Positions 7,201 through 16,200 of a stretch of 35,933 nucleotides of DNA are shown piece after piece. Position 1 is the stretch's first letter. Each line of letters begins with the position of its first letter. The notes under the pieces were generated by a model. That model saw only the letters and a program-made list of their open reading frames with translations, made no database searches and was not told the origin of the DNA. The DNA comes from JAAAOZ01 sp964496595 (GTDB taxonomy: Bacteria > Chloroflexota > Anaerolineae > B4-G1 > SLSP01). The stretch lies in NCBI GenBank assembly GCA_964496595.1, contig CAZCAI010000025.1, positions 1-35,933 on the forward strand, in the 5' to 3' direction. A program made the position numbers and the translations under genes.

Positions 7201-9289
7201 TGCTGATCACGAAAGCGGTGTTGGTCTTCGTCAGCACATGAGTTTTAGTGATGGCGTCCGTCGCACTGCGGAGGCTGCCGGCAGCTCGATAAGCTGCGGC
7301 CATGGGGGAAAGCTGGACGGGATCGCCCTCTTTCACCATATTAGGCGCCCTTATGATTATGCTGTTAGCATCAGCGGCATCGTCGGAGAACACAAAGCGG
7401 GTATCCAGGGGCGTATTCGGGGAAAGTTCTCCGCGTTGTGCTGCTTGCCAGCGGGCCAGGGCCTGGGTCGCTTGCCGAGAATTCACAAGCTGATAATGGT
7501 TCATATCGCCGAGGGCCGTCTCGCCGGTGGCGAAATTGACAAAGAACCCCGGCCGGTAGGTCCAAAATCCGACGTAGCCTTTGAGTCCCCAGATGTCGCC
7601 GGTGAACTTTCCCATATCGGCTCCGACGCCACCGAGCCAGATTGTTTCGGGCGGCACCGTGACGCACTGGTTCCAGAAACCGACGCCGCAGGGATATCTG
7701 ACTTGCGTACTGTGCCATCCCCACGCCCACCACCAAACCGTCTTCCAACAGTATTTTACATAGGGTATCGGTGTGCAGACATCTAAGATCTCACCCTTGT
7801 TGATACCTAAATAAACTTTGAAAGCGCCGGTAGCATTGGGTTCGCCGTCGAAGGAGTGCAAGTAGCCCGTGCTGCCCGATCCCCAAACTTTGACCGTACC
7901 CGAAATGCGCCATCCGCCGCCGACGTAGCTTTGCCCTTGCACTTCTACACCGTCCTTAGCTGAGTAAGCCACCTTGGCGCTGGCCATTTCGATGACCCAC
8001 AATTTGACAGCCGCTCCGATGGACATCTCCAGGTGAGGGTAGTATTGCAAGCGACCTGTTCCCTCAATAGAGATGGCGGAACTACCCAGGAACTCCAGCA
8101 CCACAGGGGTGATTTCAAAGGTCATACTCAATTCAACGCTGGCATCGTCATCTTTGAAGTAGAACTTGCCGACAACTTCGGTCAGCCAGATTGTGCCGCC
8201 CGCAGAGCCGCCATCCAGGTTGATGCCGGGGCTGCATCCCATCCCTAAGCCTACTTCGCTAATGCAAGCCCGGTTACTGGTTCCGGGAATAGGGATTGGT
8301 AAGGCGCACCCTTCGGGCGCCCGACACTCGTCGGCTACTACATCGGATCTCATTGATGCTGTGATGCCTGCTGGGAGGCCTTCATTGAGTTGGTCGGCCC
8401 CGTCATTCACGACTAAATCATCTGTTACCAAGACCGGGACCGGTTGTGTGGCCTCGGACGAGCGAACTTCAATCACTTGACGTCCTTGGCTGTCAATGAA
8501 AATGCCGAAACTGGCCGCGATATAGCATGCCTGATCGCCTTCGAGGAAGGCGGGTTTCATGCCGGGAATCCCTATCTGCCCTTCTGCTGAGATGCCAAAG
8601 CCGGTGCTATTAATCTCCAGCGTGCCGGACAGCCCGGCGAATTTTACACCATTCTTCAGCTTTAACTCTGGGAACTTCACTCCCGCGTCCCGCGCGATAT
8701 CAATGGGGTTAGTGCTGACTGTCTGCTCAAATTCCAGCCCTTCCGATGTGATCTTGGGGGGCTTAAGTAGCGGTACGCTGGTGCCGCCCAATGAAGGCGG
8801 CGCGCCGAAAAACGGCGAGGTCAGGCGCAGCGTGTCCTTTTTGAAATCGCTGTTTTGCGAGCTCAAGATAAAGCCGGCGATGTTGAGTGAGATAGGCCCA
8901 ATGCTGCCGTAAGGAGTGTAGAAATTATCGTATTGATCGATGTACCCAGATGCATCGACGGTCACATTGTTGCCTGGTAATTGGATCCGTAGCTTGCCCT
9001 TTACATCACAGCCGTTGTTCGTGATATTGGAGATTACGACTTCTTCGAGTGTGAGTTGGGTATCGTCCTCGTTGATGAGGGTAATAGATTTACCATTACC
9101 TACGGTGCAATTTGATGGGGCGTTAGGATAGTGGATTTTATTCTTTATGAAGTTGGTGATCCGCCCATCTAGTAAATATTCAGGGGGATGTGCTAACACT
9201 GTCGGAGCAGTCGCAAAGATAAGCGCACCCACACTCAGAAGTGACAAGCACTTAAAGAGAATATTGAACAGCCAGGGTTTTACTTTCAT
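4277..9289 (-). CDS. Large secreted multidomain protein with DUF4397-like and NEW3-like domains
   Basis: A 1670-aa exported protein of unknown function. A clear signal peptide (about 1-33, hydrophobic core FKCLSLLSVGALIFATAP, ending VLA-H) follows an ATG with GGAGG 6 nt upstream. Residues about 40-640 are beta-rich with many Gly and a Trp/Cys-rich stretch (WWWAWGWHSTQVRYPCG); I do not recognise this family. Two DUF4397-like beta-sandwich repeats sit at about 750-835 and 850-935 (DLPTGTHTVEI; RFVNLLSASDPVTL). Ig-like segments follow. Near the C-terminus are two repeats like the NPCBM-associated NEW3 domain (about 1430-1535 and 1550-1640; LTNTSTQRDDVVLDVE / LANTSNGPLDFTF). The extreme C-terminus is AIYLPLIMRNP, a motif also present near the end of the giant protein encoded divergently. 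It heads a leftward unit with the 27-aa micro-ORF. A structural, adhesive or matrix role at the cell surface is inferred only from the architecture. Confidence 0.88.
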   Translation of the reverse strand: MKVKPWLFNILFKCLSLLSVGALIFATAPTVLAHPPEYLLDGRITNFIKNKIHYPNAPSNCTVGNGKSITLINEDDTQLTLEEVVISNITNNGCDVKGKLRIQLPGNNVTVDASGYIDQYDNFYTPYGSIGPISLNIAGFILSSQNSDFKKDTLRLTSPFFGAPPSLGGTSVPLLKPPKITSEGLEFEQTVSTNPIDIARDAGVKFPELKLKNGVKFAGLSGTLEINSTGFGISAEGQIGIPGMKPAFLEGDQACYIAASFGIFIDSQGRQVIEVRSSEATQPVPVLVTDDLVVNDGADQLNEGLPAGITASMRSDVVADECRAPEGCALPIPIPGTSNRACISEVGLGMGCSPGINLDGGSAGGTIWLTEVVGKFYFKDDDASVELSMTFEITPVVLEFLGSSAISIEGTGRLQYYPHLEMSIGAAVKLWVIEMASAKVAYSAKDGVEVQGQSYVGGGWRISGTVKVWGSGSTGYLHSFDGEPNATGAFKVYLGINKGEILDVCTPIPYVKYCWKTVWWWAWGWHSTQVRYPCGVGFWNQCVTVPPETIWLGGVGADMGKFTGDIWGLKGYVGFWTYRPGFFVNFATGETALGDMNHYQLVNSRQATQALARWQAAQRGELSPNTPLDTRFVFSDDAADANSIIIRAPNMVKEGDPVQLSPMAAAYRAAGSLRSATDAITKTHVLTKTNTAFVISTNKPITVSLITPDTTDLPADLRNTEITPDNYTTFSPTLKISYGQTMTYTEPVPDQARWRYVSALPIPLGPVDVKLDDQLVFNDVISYTSYTDLPTGTHTVEIIPQVGNSITATFEAVAGQDTTALLFAEGDTLNAKVLSDNNQPPGNVTQSKVRFVNLLSASDPVTLTMNDTPLIVDVPEGSVSPYQHPEAGAYTIEMDTDITNVTSTVDLPIGSVYTFIANDQIVISGTETITAVTLLTLQDAVQKVVTQTEYVVNQAPIGEWQVKLTGDITQTGWLLDVFGPANPPVLSDFTINPANLEAVEASLRVQSDYAPTHLSFFANPATITETIVYTTTEGITETAVAPIFQGAKVHSMSVANLDQLSGNQPITAQIDLSGFESGDYYLWVQVEDGISPAINQYAALKTRARSHGARTVRVADQHFSEQVLTEGAGVIHIDHTDWFMDHFATTTAITPELHIEVWDWEPCGDPPAADCEWVDGEWGRWVFADYMPLYYEWTPSDHPDTDSYIAYIDAVDSDVITQTQVFTLTDTLYQMYDENNEPTGGIVGSYGWRDVYPDEIYTLAIGAYDADTGMIDRSPPLTFEVPLGDFNLTGPETMVVLKPGAATTTRLISSMSEDLFYDIDLFMDLMNVPYEMDADFISLRGRASESVWISPRARLKPLSTTWANRQGFVKASRLSVDGGPTMRAALTNYEDEIGIVITSTPTLEPGYYTLNFAAYAGPITRTAHINIFVPDATMAGLHLTPGISQTIRPGQTLTYTHLLTNTSTQRDDVVLDVETQLGWDVALHVAGQTLETTRLPLPLGPGENTEVSLLVTAPDNAASDLIEHITLKATSSLSSAFSATAVDRAAVGLVPSFTFGPNRALTVTTNSQAVYSHTLANTSNGPLDFTFQHTSSQGWDVNYRPAFTLDSGQAATTWMTVSIPSGVANTISPVIDTTHFTATAAGLMQSVINVTTVYSPSPSAIYLPLIMRNP

Positions 9290-9489
9290 AGATTTCCTCC
9301 AGGGACTAAGGTTTTAACTAAGTGGGTGTCATCTATCAGAACACTCTATAGCGTGTTCGCGTATCCAGGAGCAGTCGCCAGAATTCTGCAGAAAAACTGG
9401 CATATATAGGAGGTTGTCTGAATATCGCTATTCTACGATGTCTTGATGGACGACAGGTAGGAATTAAGGATGGATATATCCATCGCTAA

Positions 9490-9518
9490 ACTCTACCATA
9501 AGTCAGCGGGAAAGTCAT
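9490..9518 (-). promoter_or_regulatory. Predicted sigma-70-type promoter for the 1670-aa protein gene
   Basis: Read leftward: -35 ATGACT (9513-9518), a 17-nt spacer ending in TGG, and -10 TAGAGT (9490-9495), which gives an extended -10 (TGnTAGAGT). The expected start near 9483 leaves a leader of about 190 nt. The rightward promoter on the other side has the same design (ATGACA, 17 nt ending TGC, TAAACT), and both follow a shared upstream element. That agreement is the main support. Confidence 0.5.
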
Positions 9519-9575
9519 TAAGTTTTTATTTATTTTTTGCTAAGTTTTTTTACTTATCTTTTGAGGTCAGGATGT
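9513..9575 (-). repeat. Promoter-upstream element, copy 1 (inverted relative to copy 2)
   Basis: Read leftward, this A-rich segment carries ATAAGTAAAA, then CTTAGC, then an 18-nt gap, then TAATGAC, which runs into the -35 box of the leftward promoter. The same words in the same order, with the same 18-nt gap from CTTAGC to TAATGAC, occur in copy 2 (9731-9791) in front of the rightward promoter. It is a candidate binding site for a common regulator or an UP-type element. Confidence 0.55.
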
Positions 9576-9730
9576 AAGGAAAACCTTATCGGATCTTTTG
9601 GATCGCCCTGAAAGCAACGATTTTTTGCGCGTTTGTGGGGATCATAGACCTTTTTGGCGTCGTTACCAGGTTGCGGGTGGAGATAGTACAATTGCACCCG
9701 GCGGACTCCTGAAGAGCCGGTTCTACTTAT

Positions 9731-9791
9731 GTGACATCCCCTTCAAAAATAAGTAAAATCTTAGCTAAAGATAAGCCTTTTACTAATGACA
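9731..9791 (+). repeat. Promoter-upstream element, copy 2
   Basis: Read rightward: ATAAGTAAAA, CTTAGC, 18 nt, TAATGACA, leading into the rightward -35 box. It mirrors copy 1 at 9513-9575, so the two form an imperfect inverted repeat bounding about 280 bp of AT-rich DNA. The rest of the 547-bp divergent region (9290-9836) holds small hairpins, for example around TAAGGAAAACCTTA. I see no gene and no riboswitch I can name. Confidence 0.55.
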
Positions 9792-9814
9792 CGCGCCTCC
9801 ATGTGTGCTAAACT
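9786..9814 (+). promoter_or_regulatory. Predicted sigma-70-type promoter for the receiver-like/giant-protein operon
   Basis: -35 ATGACA (9786-9791; 5 of 6 to TTGACA), a 17-nt spacer ending TGC, and -10 TAAACT (9809-9814) with the TG of an extended -10. The predicted start is near 9821, about 15 nt before the likely TTG start codon. A perfect palindrome (9793-9830) covers the spacer, -10 and start region. Confidence 0.5.
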
Positions 9815-9830
9815 GTACACATGGAGGCGC
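9793..9830. promoter_or_regulatory. Perfect 14-bp palindrome overlapping the promoter (operator or hairpin)
   Basis: GCGCCTCCATGTGT / ACACATGGAGGCGC with a 10-nt centre GCTAAACTGT that contains the predicted -10 box. If the promoter assignment is right, this is best read as a DNA operator covering the promoter core. Its right arm also contains the GGAGG ribosome-binding site of the next gene. The alternative is a terminator or attenuator of a leader transcript from further upstream, because the right arm is followed by ATTTTGTT. Confidence 0.55.
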
Positions 9831-9836
9831 ATTTTG

Positions 9837-10193
9837 TTGACTACATGGATTATGACGCCCGAGGGCAATCCCCGTCGGGAATTGCTCGCGTTCCTCAAAT
9901 CTATCCCTGACCTGGATCTGCTCAATGCGCCAGGAGGAGGATTATCGTCGGATGCGTTAGTGGCTGATGAGTCTAGGGTGGTTGACCTCCTCATCTTCGA
10001 TATTCTCTCGCGCGATTATGACAACTGGGATGAATTGCGGGGTATCAAAGCCCAGTTACCTCGCGCCTGCTGCATCACATTGGTAGCCTCACCGCAGCAG
10101 ATAGCGGGAGCACAAGCTGCTGGTATGGATCATACCTTGTTGGCAGGTTTTTCAGCGGCGGAGTTTTTCGAGATGTTGCAGGGTTTAGGATGA
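9837..10193 (+). CDS. Small degenerate receiver-domain (CheY-like) protein
   Basis: A single-domain protein of about 118 aa with the outline of a response-regulator receiver. The segment VVDLLIFDILSRD matches the beta-3 strand carrying the phospho-acceptor Asp (Asp55 from this start). CCITLVASPQ resembles beta-4, and AAGMDHTLLAGFSAAEFFEML resembles the end of the fold, but without the usual Lys. The N-terminal acidic pair (DD) is also missing, so canonical phosphorylation is doubtful. No output domain is present. The start is uncertain: GGAGG at 9823-9827 points to TTG at 9834 or 9837, while an ATG at 9852 has no ribosome-binding site. It precedes the giant surface-protein gene by 56 bp on the same strand and is probably co-transcribed. 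Family membership is inferred from pattern only. Confidence 0.62.
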   Translation: MTTWIMTPEGNPRRELLAFLKSIPDLDLLNAPGGGLSSDALVADESRVVDLLIFDILSRDYDNWDELRGIKAQLPRACCITLVASPQQIAGAQAAGMDHTLLAGFSAAEFFEMLQGLG

Positions 10194-10249
10194 TGGTTCG
10201 ATGTGTTAATTTTTTACGAAGTTATTTTTTGTGGGCCAAGGAGAATACA

Positions 10250-13200
10250 ATGAAGTCATCAGATAACGGGAAGCAGCGGGCGGATTTTATCCTGACGCTT
10301 ATCACTGGGTTGAAAGGGAAAGGCGCTATATGGATGAAAAAGCGCCGTTTTAGGGTTTTGCCCGTCTTAGTCTTAATCGTTTCGTTAGTCTTATGGTTCG
10401 CCCCTCCTTTATCGGGGCTGACCGCGCCTTCACTGGATAGTGGTGAGGTTCAAGACGCCTGGCAGCGCGCGCAGGACATCGGCGCTTATCGCTTTAATAC
10501 CACCATCGAGCAAACCATCCACCCGCTGCCCAAACTTGAAAACGTAGGGCTGGGCAGCAGCCAAGAGAAACTCTACATACAAGGTCAAACCAACCTCAAC
10601 GAGCAGAGGATGCAGATGAAACTCTGGGTGGAGGGCGGTAATATCCCCACCGGTCAAGGCGCCGTTGAGTTGAAGATTGAAGAGGGTAGATCCCTGGGGC
10701 GGGTTGGCTCGCAGGAATGGCAGGAAGTAGATGATGTCACCGGCTTGTTTGCACCCGACAGTGATCTGTTGAGCTATCTCTCAGCCGCTGAGAATATCGT
10801 GAATGTCGGTACAGAGCAGCGCGCCGCGGTGACGTTCAGCCGTTACACCTTCGATGTCAATGGCCTGAGCTTTGCTAAATATATGCGGGCTCAGATGGAG
10901 CGAGAAATGCGGCGGCAAGGTAAACTGCCGGAAGGGGTAAGCCTGGATCTGATCGGGCAGTACGTGGATATGACCGGCCACGGCGAACTCTGGATCGATG
11001 AGGCGGGCTTACCCCTGCGCCAGATCCTCTACCTGGCCTTCCCGCCTGCGGACTTGGAACAGGTAACCGCCGCCATCACCACAGATTTTTCCGAATGGGG
11101 CGCTTCGCCGGGAGCCACGAGCGGTATAAACGCGCCCTTCTCCACCTTGCTGGTCACGCTTCAACGGGCTGAGCGTCTGGGGTTTAGTTGGGGCGCGCTA
11201 GCCTTTCTCTTGGCCGTCTCGGCTCTGATTGTGACGAAGCGGAAATCCCCCTGGGTATATAACGGCCTGACCGTGGCTGTTACGCTCTCCATGCTCTTAA
11301 CACCGCTCCTAAATGCCCAGCAGGTTTGGGCGTTTTCTGAGGAGCAGCAGACCGAACGCGCCGCTTATGAACAGGTCCAGGCAGAACAAGAGGCGGCCCG
11401 TGAAGCAGAAGCCATGCTTTATACGGCTGATTTTGATCCCACCACGGATCCTGCAGTTCCGGAACATCCCGCGGGATCCGCCAATTTTGAAAGCCCTAAT
11501 CCGCTGCCGCTCCCTTCTGCGCTCTCCCCGGCTTTAGCTTCTGGCTTTGTTGACAACACCAATCTTACGGATACGGATGGGGATGGTTTGCCCGACGATC
11601 TGGAAGAGTATCTCGGCACCGACCCCAAAAACGCCGATAGTGATGGAGACGGCCTCTCTGATGGGGTTGAGGTGCTTCGCTTAGGCACTAATCCCAACGA
11701 CCCCGATAGCGATGGCGATTTGATCAGCGATGGTGTAGAGGTCCGGGGCTTTAAGACCCAGACCGGCCAGCACCGATATCTGAATCCCCTAGATCCCGAT
11801 ACCAATAAGGATGGGCGCGCGGATACGTTGGAATGTTGGAATCTGCGCGACATCGAGATACGAGATGGTCAATCGGTCATTATTCGCGAGGTGGGGAGCG
11901 CGGAAAGCTGTGAGGATACTGACGGCGACGGCGAGCCTGATGCTTTGGACTTTGACGACGACGGCGATGGCGTTCCCGATTCTGTTGACCTGTCTCCAAC
12001 CACAGTGATGGGCAGTGGGCGGGATGCCCAGGGCGCGTTGCAGAGTTTTGGCGACACGCCCTTTAACCTGCAACTGGGGTGGGATCAAGACTTGTCGCTA
12101 AATAAGCCGGTGTTTGTGGATTTCCAACTGCGGCCCACGCAGGCCACGCACTTGTGGTACACGCTCAATGTGCTGGACTGGCCTGCTAACGACACCGAAG
12201 GCCAGATTCAGCGCGTGTTCAACACCACTTTTGACACCACGGGCACGGGGGCGAATGGGGACCTGCGCTTGATCCCCATGCTGGAACTGACCGTTCCGGC
12301 CCAACCGGGATTTGGTGGCCTGCCGGTGAAAGCAGGCGTCAGCGCTAAACCGTCTCTGCCTCAACCCTCCGGCAACGCCTACAAGGATGCTGCGGCGATG
12401 GATGCCTGGGTAGAAAGCTGGGTGGACGTTGCTGCGCTAAAGACGTATGGCATCGCCGTGCAGCCTAAGGATTTGAAAGGGTCGCTGTTGCTGTATATCC
12501 CCCTCAACCTGACCCGGGATCCCATTGGGAACGCGCCGGTGGCTTTTTCCGCCCGGATGCTCTATCGGCCCACCAGCGAGGATTTCGGCAAAGCGCACCA
12601 GGTGCGCATGGTCTGGCTTATGCAGGGCCTGCATGATACCTGTAAGCCTGTGCCGGACACGTTTATGCCGGACCAACCATCGGAAAAGCGCTACGATGCC
12701 TGGTGCGCTGATACTGCTAACTGGGAACAGCACAACGGCATCATCCACACGTATGTTGAGGACTGGTTCCTGACCGGCTTAGACGTTCGCGAGGACCACG
12801 GCCTTGACGTGGGCGTGATCTTTGAGAACCCGGACTATGCGGAACGCAACCCAGACTATGAAGAAAACTTGTGGCTGCTGGCCGATGCCCTGGATCAAAC
12901 GTTTTTGGCCGGCCGGCAGGATGTCACGGTAGCGGAACTTGGACGTCGCCTGGATAGAGGTGGCCCCGTTCCCGCTGGCGATGATCGACGGTGGGGCTTC
13001 GATAAAGAGACCTTTATTATTAAGACTTTCGCCTTGCAGGACCAATCGGAACTGGCCACGCTTCCCATGACCCATACCAAACAAATCCTGGCCGATTATT
13101 TCATCACCGGCGCCGAGGCCAAAGTCGAAAATCCCACCCTTATGTTTGTGCGACAGGAACACTATCGCACCGCTAATCTGGATATGGACGCCCAGATTAT

Positions 13201-16200
13201 CAACGCTGCCGGTAAGCAAGAAGGCGGCATTGCCGACCCTCATCTGACCGTGAACCTTGGCGCCAAGGCCGTGCCGTTGGAGGTGTTGGCCGGCGTCAAT
13301 TGGTCGCCCTACCGGCATAAAGGCGCTGGCGCGTGGGAAGCCTACCCGATTGAGGATTACTGGGCCGCGATGGAACAGACCTTCGGCAAGGTCTTCGAAG
13401 CTGTGCCCGGCGGCGAAACGGCGAATCAGGGCCGGGTGATTGCCGCCCAGCTCTTCTACTACTCCCTTTATCAGGGCGTGCATGGCATTGTGAAATTGGG
13501 CGACAAATCTGTGTCCCTTTCCTCTCAAAGTACCGATCATGAATTGAAAGTGGACGTCAGCAAGGCCCAAACCGCCAAAACAGTGGCTCAACCCATCGCG
13601 GAAAAGGTGATTGAAAAGGCAGTGCTTCCGCTGGTAGGCAAAATCGCTATCACCCTAATGTGGGGCACGCGACCGGACAACCGCTCCCTGAAAGAGAAAT
13701 TCTTTGGTTTCCTGGCCAGTATCAAAAATGGGGCTACCGGCGGACTTGAGGGGGCTATTAAGTACCTTGCCACCAACAAACTGAAGCTGGGCTTGATCGC
13801 CGCCGGAGGCGTCATCTCCCTATCCATATATCTGGGGTCCAAGTTGGGCGTCCATAAATCGGTTGTTAAACTCCTGCGCTATCTGGATCAAGCCATCACC
13901 GTGATTAAGCAGGTGCGGTCGGTGGTTGAGACGGTGCAAAAAGCGTATAAGACTGCGGTTGAGGCCGGCGGGCTGCTCAACGCGATGAAGTCCAGCGCCA
14001 ATATAGCCAGCAAAGTCGCCATCGCGGCGGCCATTATTGGCCTGATTGTGCAAGCTGCGGTGGCGATTGGCCTGTTTGTTTACCAGGTGATTGCCGCCGG
14101 CATCACGTTTGGGTCCTTTGTCTTTAACATAGCGCTGGCGGGCGTGATCGCCGGGATCGTTGTCTCGGTGATTATCGTGGCCATCGGCTTTATCCCCGTG
14201 ATTGGCCAGATCATCGTCGCCGTCATCGGCCTGATTGACACCCTGGCCGCGGCGGTCTGCAAGATCATCGATGTGGAAACCGGCGGCAACGTCGAGGAGT
14301 CCGCGGTCGGGAGTTGGCTGTGCGGGGGCGTCTCTGGCCTGGCGACCAAGTTAATTCAATATGTGATTTACAATTACCATCCCGTGATTGACCTGCAAGC
14401 CAAAGACCGGCTTACCTTTAACAATTTCCGCCAGGATCTCCTCAACCCCACCGGGCTGGTGGTGGGTAACCAGCTTTTGGTCAGCGCCGACGTCACCACG
14501 GAGCTGTATCGTAACAACCCCAATGACCCCCGGGGCGCGGCCTATATTCTGCATTACACCGATGCCGCTCTACGCGGTGCGACCTTCCGCTATAAGCTGG
14601 TCACCTCCGACGACGAGGATATTCACAGCGCCCTGCAATTGGGGCAGATGTACGATGATTGGACCTACATAGCGAAGAGCATCATAGACCGGAGACGGTT
14701 TAAGATCCAACAGACGGTCAACAATCATTATAACGTGACGTTTACTGAAGCCGGCCTGAATCAAAGTCCGTCGCTCTTTTTGGCCGAGGGCTACGCTATC
14801 CCGGTGCAGGAATGTGTGGGTACAGACTGTCGCCTGCGCCCGAAGCATGAGACCCTGCACATTGACTTGGGAGCACAGTTCAAATTTGACGTGTTCCCCG
14901 CCACCCTGGATGAGTTTATGACCTTTGCGCATCGGGGCAATGACAGTGTTGCCTTGGCCTGGGATGCACGTTTCCCCACGTTGGTCGATGCCGATGGGGA
15001 TGGCCTGCGCAGCAAAGCCGCCGGTGGCAACGATCCCAATGACGCGACTGCCGATAGCGATGGGGACGGCCTGTCCGACTTTTACGAAATCCAAACCGGC
15101 ACCGATCCCAACCGGGCGGATGCCGATAACGATGGGTTGAACGATTATTGGGAAGCGTTTTACGGCACGGATCCTTTCGCTGCCGATACCGATGGGGATG
15201 GGCTGACCGACGCGGAGGAAATCAACGGTTGGGAGTTTGTCTACGCGGTCGACGCTCAAGGCGCCCCGTTGACCACGTTGGTTACGTCCGACCCGCTCAA
15301 CCCGGACACGGACAACGATGGTTTGAGCGACAAACAGGAGCAAGTCTACGGCTTCAATCCGCGTGTGGTCTCGGAGCAAAACGTCCTGTCGCTGGAATCC
15401 CAGGTTTTTGAGCTGGAGCAACATTCTCGTACTCGGACCAACTGCGCGCGATTTTCCACCTATGTGCTTTACAACTACAACCCGGATGTGACCCCGTGGC
15501 TTATGATGAAGATCAACGGTCAGGAGGTCTGGGAAGGTAGCTTTCCTTATGGTGAAACTTGGCGCCACGTCAACGTTCGCCATGACTTCTGTGGTGATCC
15601 CATCACGGTGGAAATCCTTTATAGGTACTATAGTTCGTACTTCTCAATCGGTGAAATCCAGATCCAACCTGTCGATACCGGTGAGACGCACGCCTATCAC
15701 TACTTTTCTCACGGGATAGCTTTGGAATGGGATGTGGACACCCTGCCAGACCGGGTCGAAACCTGGACGGAGCGGGTCTCCAGTGATAGCATTGTTGCGC
15801 CCGGTCAGGTGATCGCCTACGATGCGACGCTGGAAAATCAGCTTCAAGATCGCTATGCCCGTGGCCTTCTGAGCGTGGACCTTCCCGTAGCGGTACAAAA
15901 CAACGACCTGGCCCCTAAAGTCTACACCCTGGACCCGCAGCAAAAAGCCACCGTCAGCGGTCAGGTCACAGTGCGGGCGGATATTGCTCAATCCGGTCAG
16001 GTGAGCTTTACCAACCGGACGGGCGCCAATATCGCCGATATGCGTTCCGAGGCGGGGGGGCGGTCGCTATGGCTGCACCTGGATGAGGCTTATGGCCAGA
16101 CCTATTTTGTGGATGCCTCGCTGTTGGACAACCACGCGACGTGTTCCGGCAGCACCTGCCCGGTGGCTGGAGAAACCGGCTACGCCGGGTCCGCCGTGAA

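Noticed and set aside
9290..9785. A c-di-GMP or other known riboswitch in the long divergent region
   Set aside because: Short stems are present, but I could not match the conserved core of any class I know.
9786..9836. Starting the receiver-like gene at the ATG at 9786
   Set aside because: This ATG falls in the predicted -35 box and the frame would be translated through the palindrome. GGAGG at 9823-9827 favours a TTG start at 9834/9837.
14570..15583. A 337-codon minus-strand frame inside the giant gene
   Set aside because: It is antisense to Asp-rich calcium-loop repeats; the complementary codons create long open antisense frames. The plus-strand reading has clear domains.
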